A stretch of 15,332 bases of DNA, taken from positions 1-15,332 of the forward strand of contig JAJWCP010000018.1 in NCBI GenBank assembly GCA_021617435.1, in the 5' to 3' direction. Both the position numbers and the translations under genes were made by a program. Shown here one piece after another: positions 8,448-14,945 of the stretch. The notes beneath the pieces were generated by a model that was given only the letters and a program-made list of their open reading frames with translations, was not told the origin of the DNA and ran no database searches. The DNA is from Pseudomonadota bacterium (GTDB taxonomy: Bacteria > Pseudomonadota > Alphaproteobacteria > RF32 > CAG-239). How positions within the stretch are numbered: the first letter of the stretch is position 1; every line of letters begins with the position of its first letter.

Positions 8448-9790
8448 TACTTGCCCTCCTTATTAACATTTTTTTCGGGCAACAGCAAGCCGGTGATATT
8501 GGTAGAATCGGCAAGCATGGCGCTAACGGCATTTTTAACATCATTAAGCGTTACCGCATTAACATTGTCTTCATAGGCTTCTATTTTATCAAGCTCAATA
8601 TCAGCCGCAACCATTTGTCCGGCAAACATAGCCGCATCTTCAGGATTATCGCGGATATAAACCAAACCGGCGGTAAGTTTTTGTTTTTCAGTTTGCAAAA
8701 TATCATCGGTCAAGGCATTTAAGGCATCTGAGGCAACCGAACCGATTATATTTTCAGCCTGTTGAACAGAGATAGAAGCATCCGGTAAAATATTCAAGCT
8801 AAAAGTTCCGACGCCGCGACTTACAGCATTGTATGACGATGTAGCCGCAGTGGCTTTACCGGTTAGCACCAGCTTTTTGCTCATGTACGAGTTATCGCCC
8901 TCGCCTAAATATTTTGAAAACAGCATTAACGCATAAGCCGTTTTTTCATTTTCAGTCAATGACGGCACCACGTATTTGCGAACTACCCGCGGCGATTTAA
9001 TTTCCGGCATAGTAGTTTCAACCCGATAAACATTTTTTTCCGACCAACGAGAAAATATCGGTTTAGCAGTCGGCATACCGCGCTGTTTTTTAATTTTGCC
9101 GAAATATTTTTTAGAAAGCCTGTAAGCCGTGTGGTAATCAATGTCGCCGGCAAGCACCAAAACCGCATTGTCAGGCGTGTAATGGCGCTGATAAAAAGCT
9201 TCGGCGTCTGATTTGCTCAGATTCATGATTTCAGCCTCAGTGCCGGTAACAGGTCGCGCATAGGGATAATCTTGCCACAGCGTGCGCTCTAAGACTTCAG
9301 CAAAACGAGCCGTCGGACTGTTTGTAACCCGCTGTTGACGCTCCTGAAAAACAATTTTCCGCTCTTTGTCAAATGCATTGTCATCTATTTGTAAATTAGC
9401 CATGCGGTCAGCTTCAAGCGCCATAATAACTTCAAGCCGATTAATATCAACAAATTCATGATAAGCAGTAAAATCATGCGAGGTAAAAGCATTGGCGTCA
9501 CCACCATTTTGCGCCACAATATCATTAAATGACGAACCTGGGACTTTAACCGTGCCTCTGAACATTAAATGCTCAAGCAAATGCGCGATACCGCCCTTAC
9601 CCGCAAGTTCATCCGTACTGCCCGCTTTATACCACAACATTTGCTTAATAATCGGAGCTTTATGGTTAGGAACAACCACAACCTGCAAACCATTTTTTAA
9701 GGTAAATGTTTCAGCGTCAAGCAACTTTGCTTCAGAAGCGGAACAAAGCAAAAACGACAGCAAAACAACACGGATAAAAACTTTATTCAT
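8447..9790 (-). CDS. Zinc-dependent M16-family peptidase, secreted
   Basis: A 447-residue M16 metallopeptidase. The inverted zinc motif HLLEH is at 70-74, and a glutamate near 150 (VFQERQQ) is the likely third ligand about 76 residues later. Residues 1-21 look like a Sec signal peptide, with cleavage probably after SEA; the cysteine at 16 is preceded by Leu-Leu, so a lipobox is unlikely. The length is that of single-repeat M16 subunits that work as dimers, and the inactive partner is the next gene. Placement after lspA and a BamF-type lipoprotein suggests a role in degrading peptides in the periplasm, but that is inference. The start is supported by AAGG six bases upstream, 17 bases past the stop of the preceding small gene. 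Confidence 0.95.
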   Translation of the reverse strand: MNKVFIRVVLLSFLLCSASEAKLLDAETFTLKNGLQVVVVPNHKAPIIKQMLWYKAGSTDELAGKGGIAHLLEHLMFRGTVKVPGSSFNDIVAQNGGDANAFTSHDFTAYHEFVDINRLEVIMALEADRMANLQIDDNAFDKERKIVFQERQQRVTNSPTARFAEVLERTLWQDYPYARPVTGTEAEIMNLSKSDAEAFYQRHYTPDNAVLVLAGDIDYHTAYRLSKKYFGKIKKQRGMPTAKPIFSRWSEKNVYRVETTMPEIKSPRVVRKYVVPSLTENEKTAYALMLFSKYLGEGDNSYMSKKLVLTGKATAATSSYNAVSRGVGTFSLNILPDASISVQQAENIIGSVASDALNALTDDILQTEKQKLTAGLVYIRDNPEDAAMFAGQMVAADIELDKIEAYEDNVNAVTLNDVKNAVSAMLADSTNITGLLLPEKNVNKEGK

Positions 9791-9807
9791 CTTTTACCTT
9801 AATATTA

Positions 9808-9972
9808 TTAATCCGGCAGAGTTGAAAAATCAGGCGGCAAATCAAGCGGTTGGCGCGCCTCAACTTGCGAAGCATCAGGCACGTTGCGTTTTAACCCTAA
9901 TTTTTCTTTGGTTAAGCCGCAGGCGCATAAGGCAAAAGACAATGCCAACATTAAACCTAACAATTTTTTCAT
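9808..9972 (-). CDS. bamF: Very short BamF-like (DUF3035) outer-membrane lipoprotein
   Basis: This 54-residue ORF starts with a lipoprotein signal peptide (MKKLLGLMLALSFALCAC). The best lipobox is LCAC, giving lipidated Cys18 and a mature chain of 37 residues. The mature part contains LGLKRNVPDA and then RQPLDLPPDF, which resembles the short conserved core of the alphaproteobacterial DUF3035/BamF family, reported as a subunit of the Caulobacter beta-barrel assembly complex. Family members as I know them are longer, so this looks like a minimal version. The ATG overlaps the lspA stop by four bases (ATGA), with AAGGAG eight bases upstream. The neighbours, lspA before and the M16 pair after, match the alphaproteobacterial arrangement as I remember it. 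The ORF is certain enough; the family name is from memory of the motif. Confidence 0.75.
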   Translation of the reverse strand: MKKLLGLMLALSFALCACGLTKEKLGLKRNVPDASQVEARQPLDLPPDFSTLPD

Positions 9973-10451
9973 TTAACAATCTCCTTCTTTGAGTGTTTTT
10001 CAGAGCTCAGTAAACTATGCAAAATAATCAGAAAAGCACCAACACAAATAAAGCTGTCGGCGACATTAAACGCAGGCCAATGCCAAGCGCCGTAATGAAA
10101 ATCCAAAAAGTCATACACTGCACCAAAGCGAATACGATCCGCCACATTGCCCAATGCGCCGCCGATAATGAGCCCCAAGGCAACCTGAATAATTTTTTTG
10201 TTTTCATGGCGCAACCATGAGAACAAAAACGCTACCACGCCGAGCGCAAAGGCTGAGAGCAAAACCGTGCCCAATATGCCGCCGTCATTAAACATTGAAA
10301 AACTGACACCGGTGTTCCAAGCTTCCACCAGATTAAAATAACTGCCAAATGACTTTATCGCAGCATCTTTAGCAAAAAGCTCCGCTATGTAATATTTGCT
10401 TAAAAAGTCAGCCAAAAAGGCGGCAAGCGCAATAATCAATCCCAAAATCAA
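9969..10451 (-). CDS. lspA: Lipoprotein signal peptidase (signal peptidase II)
   Basis: LspA cleaves the signal peptide of prolipoproteins after Lgt has added diacylglycerol to the cysteine; it is an inner-membrane aspartyl protease. The 160-residue protein has four membrane helices and the family motifs: LADFLSKYY (13-21), NTGVSFS (46-52), GGALGNVADR (97-106), VYDF with catalytic Asp114, and FNVADS with catalytic Asp132. The start is a TTG preceded by GGGAG six bases away; an in-frame stop lies six codons upstream of it, no ATG or GTG intervenes, and the first internal Met is residue 53. The gene heads the operon and the next gene encodes one of its likely substrates. Identity is certain. 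Confidence 0.96.
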   Translation of the reverse strand: MILGLIIALAAFLADFLSKYYIAELFAKDAAIKSFGSYFNLVEAWNTGVSFSMFNDGGILGTVLLSAFALGVVAFLFSWLRHENKKIIQVALGLIIGGALGNVADRIRFGAVYDFLDFHYGAWHWPAFNVADSFICVGAFLIILHSLLSSEKHSKKEIVK

Positions 10452-10481
10452 AGTCTGCTCCCATAATTTGAATTACGGTTT

Positions 10482-10509
10482 ATTATAGCGATTTTATATT
10501 GTAATTAAA
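10482..10509 (-). promoter_or_regulatory. Candidate promoter of the lspA operon
   Basis: On the minus strand a perfect TATAAT (10482-10487) lies 16 bases after TTTAAT (10504-10509), ending about 30 bases before the lspA TTG. The surroundings are AT-rich, so other -35 choices exist (TTGGCT at a 21-base spacing). Confidence 0.5.
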
Positions 10510-10564
10510 GCCAATATTTTAAATATATACAGAAAAATGTTGCCGATAATATTAAGTTTGCACC

Positions 10565-10593
10565 TTGACTCTTTGGCTAATATATTCCATTAT
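10565..10593 (+). promoter_or_regulatory. Candidate promoter of the TauE/SafE-family gene
   Basis: TTGACT (10565-10570) and CATTAT (10588-10593) are separated by 17 bases, about 40 bases upstream of the start codon. The spacing and -35 are good and the -10 is partial. It diverges from the lspA promoter candidate, with about 55 bases between the two -35 boxes. Confidence 0.5.
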
Positions 10594-10632
10594 CTGCACA
10601 GTATGTTGTATTAACGTTATAAGGAAACCGCA

Positions 10633-11415
10633 ATGGAACTCACTATGTCTATGTTTTTAATTATATGCCCATTTGCGTTTTTAGCCGGAGTTGTTGATTC
10701 CATCGGGGGTGGCGGCGGTTTAATTTCATTGCCGGCATACATGATTGCGGGGCTTCCGGCACATACGGCGGTATACACCAACAAACTTTCGGCAACCTGC
10801 GGGATTATTGTGGCAACCGCCCGCTATTGCAAACACAAGTGCATTGATTATAAATTGGCGGTTATCGGGGTTATCACCGCGGCTTTCGGCGGCATGGCGG
10901 GCGCCAAATGCGCATTGATGGTTGACGAGCTTATTTTCAAAATTCTGCTCCTGATTTTGCTGCCGTTAATCGCAATGTATGTATTGCTTAAAAAAGATTT
11001 AGAGCCTCATAAGACTCAGCCGATTGCACGGCTTAAACAGTATGTAGTTGTATCGGTCGCAACCTTTTTGCTTGCGATGTACGCCGGGTTTTACGGTCCG
11101 GCATCCGGCACTTTTTTGATTTTGGTTTATTCGGGAATTGCCAAAATGGGATTGTTGCAATCAGAAGGAAACGCCAAAATCGTTAATATGACAGCCGATA
11201 TTTTTTCATTAATGATTTTTTTATGGAACGGCGTGGTTATTATTCCGCTTGGGTTAACAGTTGCCGTATTCAGTATTGCCGGTAATTACGTCGGCGCGGG
11301 ACTTGCGATTAAAAACGGTCATAAGATTATCAGAATCGTGATTTTAACGGTTATCGCAATTTTATTCTTAAAGATTATAGTTGACGCCGGTTTACGTTTT
11401 TGGAACGCCTTTTAG
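10633..11415 (+). CDS. TauE/SafE (TSUP) family membrane permease
   Basis: A 260-residue integral membrane protein of the sulfite exporter TauE/SafE family, which moves small organic or sulfur-containing anions across the inner membrane. It has about seven or eight hydrophobic helices in two halves. The first half carries the glycine-rich signature SIGGGGGLISLP (23-34) and TNKLSA (49-54). The second carries the equivalent AGFYGPASGTF (151-161) and a conserved helix start NAKIVNMTAD (180-189). The substrate cannot be told from sequence. AAGGAAA six bases before the ATG supports the start, although two more Met codons follow within seven residues. It is the only plus-strand gene, has its own promoter candidate and ends at a shared terminator with the convergent corA. 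Confidence 0.92.
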   Translation: MELTMSMFLIICPFAFLAGVVDSIGGGGGLISLPAYMIAGLPAHTAVYTNKLSATCGIIVATARYCKHKCIDYKLAVIGVITAAFGGMAGAKCALMVDELIFKILLLILLPLIAMYVLLKKDLEPHKTQPIARLKQYVVVSVATFLLAMYAGFYGPASGTFLILVYSGIAKMGLLQSEGNAKIVNMTADIFSLMIFLWNGVVIIPLGLTVAVFSIAGNYVGAGLAIKNGHKIIRIVILTVIAILFLKIIVDAGLRFWNAF

Positions 11416-11425
11416 CTTAAAAAGC

Positions 11426-11464
11426 AAGTATAAAACCCCGCGTTAAACGCGAGGTTTTATACTT
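11426..11464. terminator. Bidirectional terminator between the TSUP gene and corA
   Basis: A 17-bp stem with one C/A mismatch (11426-11442 with 11448-11464) has a 5-base loop. Its GC-rich core is followed by TTTTATAC in both orientations, so it can end both convergent genes. Its right arm reaches into the corA stop codon. Confidence 0.85.
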
Positions 11465-12416
11465 AAAACATACCTTTTTTACGAAAATAAATAATCGCAA
11501 ACACTGTGGCCACGGCGGATATAGCCATAACAATCAGAAAGCCATACGGATTGCCGGAGCCGGGAACCGGAACATTCATGCCCCAAAAACTGGCGAGCAT
11601 GGTCGGAATTGATAAAATAATCGTGATTGCCGCCAAAAACTTCATCACTAAATTGAGGTTATTATTGATAATAGAGGCAAAGCCGTCCATCATACCTTCC
11701 AAAATGGAACGATGCATATCAACCATTTCAATCGCCTGCTTATTTTCAACAATAACGTCTTCAAGCATATCAATATCATCATCGGTAAATTTAATCAGCT
11801 TTGACATAGCCGGCGAATTAATCATCCGTAAAATTTTAAGCAGTACCAAATGGTTATCTTTTAATGCTGTGGTAAAATACACCAGTGATTTTTGAATTTC
11901 AATCAGCTTAAACAGCGCTTTATTTTGAGTGGTTTTGCGCAATGAATATTCAATTTCTTCCGTACGTTGATTGATAATCGCTAAATATTTTAAGTAAAAC
12001 TGCGTGCACTTTGATAAAATTGAGAGCAAAAAGCGCCCGCGCTCGCGCGTATCAAAACTTTTGGCGGTATTTTTGTTAAAGGAGCTTAAAATGCGATTAT
12101 CGCGCGAGCAAATAGTCATAAAATTACGCGAGGTAAAAGCAAGACCGCACGGTAGTGTGTCAAAATGCCCATCATCATCTAACAACGGCAAATTAACAAT
12201 AAGCGACAACACGCCGTCTTCAAATTCAACTCGCGAACGCTCATCAAGATCAAGAGCGTTTTTTAGCATGTCAGGGTCCAGTTTCAGCTGAGAAGAAACT
12301 TTTTCCATTTCTTCAGCTGTAGGATTAATTAAGTTATACCATGAAAGCGCCGCAACTTTGTTTTTTTTGAGTTTGACCAACTTGCCGCCATCTTCAGATT
12401 TATAAATTCTTAACAT
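11463..12416 (-). CDS. corA: CorA-family divalent metal ion transporter
   Basis: CorA proteins are pentameric inner-membrane channels for Mg2+ and sometimes Co2+, Ni2+ or Zn2+. The 317-residue protein has the large N-terminal cytoplasmic domain, a long helical stalk (about 140-255), TM1 at about 260-280 ending in the selectivity motif GMN (279-281), a short loop VPVPGSGNP and TM2 at about 291-312, followed by a basic tail RKKGMF. The aromatic residue usual before GMN is Trp here (FWGMN). The start is the ATG at 12416, which has AAAGGAGG five bases upstream; an in-frame TTG at 12434 would lie ahead of this site. It follows the tRNA-Leu by 47 bases with no clear terminator between. The family is certain, but which metal is moved is not. 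Confidence 0.93.
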   Translation of the reverse strand: MLRIYKSEDGGKLVKLKKNKVAALSWYNLINPTAEEMEKVSSQLKLDPDMLKNALDLDERSRVEFEDGVLSLIVNLPLLDDDGHFDTLPCGLAFTSRNFMTICSRDNRILSSFNKNTAKSFDTRERGRFLLSILSKCTQFYLKYLAIINQRTEEIEYSLRKTTQNKALFKLIEIQKSLVYFTTALKDNHLVLLKILRMINSPAMSKLIKFTDDDIDMLEDVIVENKQAIEMVDMHRSILEGMMDGFASIINNNLNLVMKFLAAITIILSIPTMLASFWGMNVPVPGSGNPYGFLIVMAISAVATVFAIIYFRKKGMF

Positions 12417-12463
12417 GGCGCCTCCTTTTAACAAAACATTGCGAGATAATTTTGAAAGATGTT

Positions 12464-12549
12464 TGGTGCGGCCGAAAGGACTTGAACCTTCACGAACTTA
12501 GTTCATAACGACCTCAACGTTACGCGTCTACCAATTCCGCCACGGCCGC
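12464..12549 (-). tRNA. tRNA-Leu, anticodon GAG
   Basis: The minus strand folds as a class II tRNA: acceptor GCGGCCG pairing with CGGCCGC, D stem GCG/CGC with GGTAGA in the loop, anticodon stem TAACG/CGTTA around the loop TTGAGGT (anticodon GAG, reading CUC and CUU), a long variable arm with GAAC/GTTC, and a T arm with TTCAAGT in the loop. The discriminator base is A and the CCA end is encoded. It is 86 bases long including CCA, normal for tRNA-Leu. Confidence 0.96.
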
Positions 12550-12571
12550 ACTTTGTATCAAAGACAAGCAA

Positions 12572-12600
12572 CTCATATTCCATAAATAAAAAATAATCAA
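12572..12600 (-). promoter_or_regulatory. Candidate promoter of the tRNA-Leu gene
   Basis: On the minus strand TTGATT (12595-12600) and TATGAG (12572-12577) are 17 bases apart, about 22 bases before the tRNA. The match is moderate and the region is AT-rich. Confidence 0.35.
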
Positions 12601-12664
12601 GCATTTTTTTGCACTGTTATCATTTTTTTATAAAAATGAGCTGCATGCCTTAAAAATTTAATGG

Positions 12665-13501
12665 TTATTTCAACCAATATTCAATGGTGGAAACAACTCT
12701 GACTTTTTTATTAATCTGCTGCATTTCGGAAGTGTACATGGTCTGTTCACTCGGCAAAATTGAGAACACGCCTTGATTGGCGACTCTGATTTTACCGACT
12801 GAACTTCCGGAATTTTTAGCAAATTCCTCCGCGGCTTCACGCGCGTTTTTAGTAGCTTGCGCCAACATTTCGGGCTTAATTTCATTTAACTTGGTAAACA
12901 AGTATGAAACCGGATAATCATAGCTACGGCTAAAAATAACGCCTTTGGCTACCAACTCGCCCGATTTGTTTAAGGTGGCGGCAATTTTATCAACATCGGA
13001 CGACTTAACCGTCATATTTTGAGTTAAAATAAAGCGGACATTGTTATCATTTCCGGAATTGTACATATCGGCCATTCGGTCGGTGGTTTCCAACAAGCCG
13101 ACGCTGATTTCATTTTCAGCAATCTGATTTTTCAACAAAAAGTTTTTAACCACAACGGTTTGCGCCGCCATTTCCTGCTGAGCTTTAACCACATCATTGC
13201 CGGTTACCACAAATTTAATGTTCCAAACCGCCAAATCAGCCTTAACATTCATTTCCGCCAAGCCTTTTACTAGCACGGTGTTAGAATCCATTTTGGCATG
13301 ATAGTAGTAATAGCCGGGAAAAAATCCGCCTAAAACAACACCCAAAGCCAACAAAGTTACACTCATAACTTTGCAGGCGCATTTACATTTTTTGCCGCAT
13401 TTGCAGCCTTCTTCACATTTGCAATCAGTGCCGCAAGTGCATTCTTTGCCTTCATGACAACCGCATTTGCAATTATCATCACAACAACATTTTTGTGCCA
13501 T
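12665..13501 (-). CDS. Membrane-anchored SIMPL (DUF541) domain protein with a metallothionein-like cysteine-rich N-terminus
   Basis: This 278-residue protein has three parts. Residues 5-43 hold 15 cysteines and one histidine, mostly as CxC pairs repeated every six residues (C21/C23, C27/C29, C33/C35, C39/C41/C43), the look of a thiolate metal-binding peptide. Residues of about 45-67 form a membrane helix after a run of lysines. Residues of about 72-278 fit the SIMPL/DUF541 family (for example WNIKFVVTGND early, and the helix with ATKNAREAAEEFAKNSG), a periplasmic domain of largely unknown role. If the helix is a signal anchor, the cysteine cluster lies in the cytoplasm and SIMPL in the periplasm. 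The ATG is preceded by TGGAGG. It stands alone between Sua5 and the tRNA. The SIMPL call rests on remembered motifs; the cysteine pattern is directly visible. Confidence 0.82.
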   Translation of the reverse strand: MAQKCCCDDNCKCGCHEGKECTCGTDCKCEEGCKCGKKCKCACKVMSVTLLALGVVLGGFFPGYYYYHAKMDSNTVLVKGLAEMNVKADLAVWNIKFVVTGNDVVKAQQEMAAQTVVVKNFLLKNQIAENEISVGLLETTDRMADMYNSGNDNNVRFILTQNMTVKSSDVDKIAATLNKSGELVAKGVIFSRSYDYPVSYLFTKLNEIKPEMLAQATKNAREAAEEFAKNSGSSVGKIRVANQGVFSILPSEQTMYTSEMQQINKKVRVVSTIEYWLK

Positions 13502-13535
13502 GTTATTCCTCCATAAAATTTTATGTCTGTTAAAA

Positions 13536-13563
13536 AGAGTAGTCTTTAATTGCCAAATGTCAA
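13536..13563 (-). promoter_or_regulatory. Candidate promoter of the SIMPL gene
   Basis: A consensus -35 TTGACA (13558-13563, minus strand) lies just past the Sua5 stop codon. The best -10, TACTCT (13536-13541) at a 16-base spacing, is poor. It is the only good -35 in the 69-base gap. Confidence 0.35.
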
Positions 13564-13570
13564 TATCTTT

Positions 13571-14530
13571 CTATTTTTTGTACGCCGCGCGGCGGATACG
13601 GTCATTAATTGCCAGACCTAAACCACTTTCCGGAATCGGAGACATCGCGATTTTAGAATATTTATCCTGCGAATCGGCAAGACGCATATAAGCAAACAGA
13701 TTGGCAGCAGCCTCGCATAAATCAGCGCGCGGGCTTAAATTAAGGTCACAATCCGCCACTTTGCCAAAGCCGATAAAAAATTCATCAGGCTCGCGGCTGG
13801 TTGCATTAATCCTGAAATCATGCGAGGGAGCATAGTGTTTGAGCATTTGCCCCGGAGAGCTCGGCAAGTCAGGATTGCCGTGCGAGATAAGCACTTTCTC
13901 GCCTAAAAAAGCTTCCAAATTTTCTAAAGCGATACCGCCGGCGCGGAGCAACACCACGTTTTTGCCGGTTACATCAATGATGGTGGATTCAACTCCTACC
14001 CGGCACGGTCCGCCGTCTAAAATAACATCAACTTTATCGCCAAGGCTGTCAGCAACATGTTGAGCCGTGGTGGGACTTACGGTTTGCGAACGATTAGCCG
14101 ACGGCGCCACAATCGGCACGCCACTGCTTTTAATTAAGCTTAGCGCCGTGGGGTGGTCGGGCATACGAACGGTAACGGTTTTTAAGCCAGCGCAAGCCAA
14201 ATCAAGCGCCGGATTTTCATCAATGCGTTTCAGCACAAAAGTAAGCGGTCCCGGCCAAAACTTTTCAGCAAGTGCCAAAACGCGCGAATCAACATTCGCA
14301 TATTCTTGCAAAAAATCTTTTTCGGCAATGTGCGAAATCAGCGGGTTAAAAGCCGGACGTCCTTTGGCGGCAAAAATTGAGGCAACGGCTTTGGCGTTAT
14401 AAACATTAGCGCCTAATCCGTAAACCGTTTCAGTCGGAAAAGCAACCAAACCGCCGCTTTTAATAACCGAAGCGGCATAGCTGATATTTTCCGGCGTATT
14501 TTTAAATATATTATTCTGCTGCGTCAACAT
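13571..14530 (-). CDS. tsaC: L-threonylcarbamoyladenylate synthase (Sua5/TsaC type)
   Basis: This enzyme makes threonylcarbamoyl-AMP from threonine, bicarbonate and ATP, the first step of the t6A37 modification of ANN-reading tRNAs; the TsaBDE complex then transfers it. The 319-residue protein is the long Sua5 form: a YrdC domain with FPTETVYGLG (31-40), KGRP (56-59), FWPGPLT (91-97) and APSANRS (142-148), then a C-terminal Sua5 domain introduced by SPGQMLKHYAP (225-235) and ending in PIPESGLGLAINDRIRRAA. I take the ATG at 14530, which gives the usual distance to the YrdC motif; a GTG nine bases upstream is also open. No good ribosome binding site is visible, and the start lies inside the end of the preceding SUKH-like gene, so translation is probably coupled. 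Confidence 0.95.
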   Translation of the reverse strand: MLTQQNNIFKNTPENISYAASVIKSGGLVAFPTETVYGLGANVYNAKAVASIFAAKGRPAFNPLISHIAEKDFLQEYANVDSRVLALAEKFWPGPLTFVLKRIDENPALDLACAGLKTVTVRMPDHPTALSLIKSSGVPIVAPSANRSQTVSPTTAQHVADSLGDKVDVILDGGPCRVGVESTIIDVTGKNVVLLRAGGIALENLEAFLGEKVLISHGNPDLPSSPGQMLKHYAPSHDFRINATSREPDEFFIGFGKVADCDLNLSPRADLCEAAANLFAYMRLADSQDKYSKIAMSPIPESGLGLAINDRIRRAAYKK

Positions 14531-14933
14531 GTAAAACACTAATCAAAGCATATTCAAGTTCATCATCTGCAAACTCTTCTAGCACCATATCCCCGCCTTT
14601 GTCAACCAACTGATAACAATTTAACGGCTTATTGTAAACCAGATAGCAAAAGTCATCATAGCCCAGAATAACCACCGACAAATCATTATTAAATTCGCGG
14701 TTGAATTTAATTATATCAAGCTGTTTGTTGGTAAGCGGCGGAATGCCCAACAGAGCCGAATCGTTTGCTAAAACTCCGTTATAATGCCGCAAAAAATTTA
14801 AAAACGCTTCCGGCAAAAAGGGATACCCGTCTTTTACCATTTTTTTTTGCGCTAAAATAACATCTTTTACTATTAAAGGCTTTTCAGCGTGAATATATTT
14901 GTTTTGGGAAAGAAGGCTCAAAAATCTGTTCAT
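14511..14933 (-). CDS. SUKH/SMI1-KNR4-like protein
   Basis: A 140-residue acidic, soluble protein that resembles the SMI1/KNR4 (SUKH) superfamily: a basic helix, the typical LPEAFLNFLRHYNGV (39-53), a hydrophobic segment leading to the middle strands, VVILGYDDFCYLVYN and an acidic end with LEEFADDELEYAL. Bacterial SUKH proteins are often immunity proteins of polymorphic toxin systems, but others are housekeeping proteins of unknown role. GGAG six bases before the ATG supports the start. It begins 12 bases after the preceding gene and its last 20 bases overlap tsaC, so the three appear to form one operon. The family call is by motif memory; a specific function cannot be given. Confidence 0.65.
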   Translation of the reverse strand: MNRFLSLLSQNKYIHAEKPLIVKDVILAQKKMVKDGYPFLPEAFLNFLRHYNGVLANDSALLGIPPLTNKQLDIIKFNREFNNDLSVVILGYDDFCYLVYNKPLNCYQLVDKGGDMVLEEFADDELEYALISVLHVDAAE

Positions 14934-14945
14934 CGGCTGCTCCGT

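Noticed and set aside
9492..9992. Plus-strand 166-codon open frame opposite the M16 and bamF-like genes
   Set aside because: It is antisense to well-supported genes, has no ribosome binding site or recognisable domain, and its composition mirrors the opposite coding strand.
12417..12434. Upstream TTG start for CorA
   Set aside because: The AAAGGAGG ribosome binding site lies between this TTG and the ATG at 12416, so initiation at the ATG is far more likely.
12620..12639. Eight-base A/T-rich hairpin after the SIMPL gene as a terminator
   Set aside because: The stem has almost no G-C pairs and no T-run follows on the minus strand, so it could be chance in AT-rich sequence.
13373..13489. Cysteine-rich stretch as a frameshift or wrong-frame artefact
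   Set aside because: It is in the same uninterrupted frame as the SIMPL domain, starts after a good ribosome binding site (TGGAGG), and shows a regular CxC period that random or shadow translation would not give.
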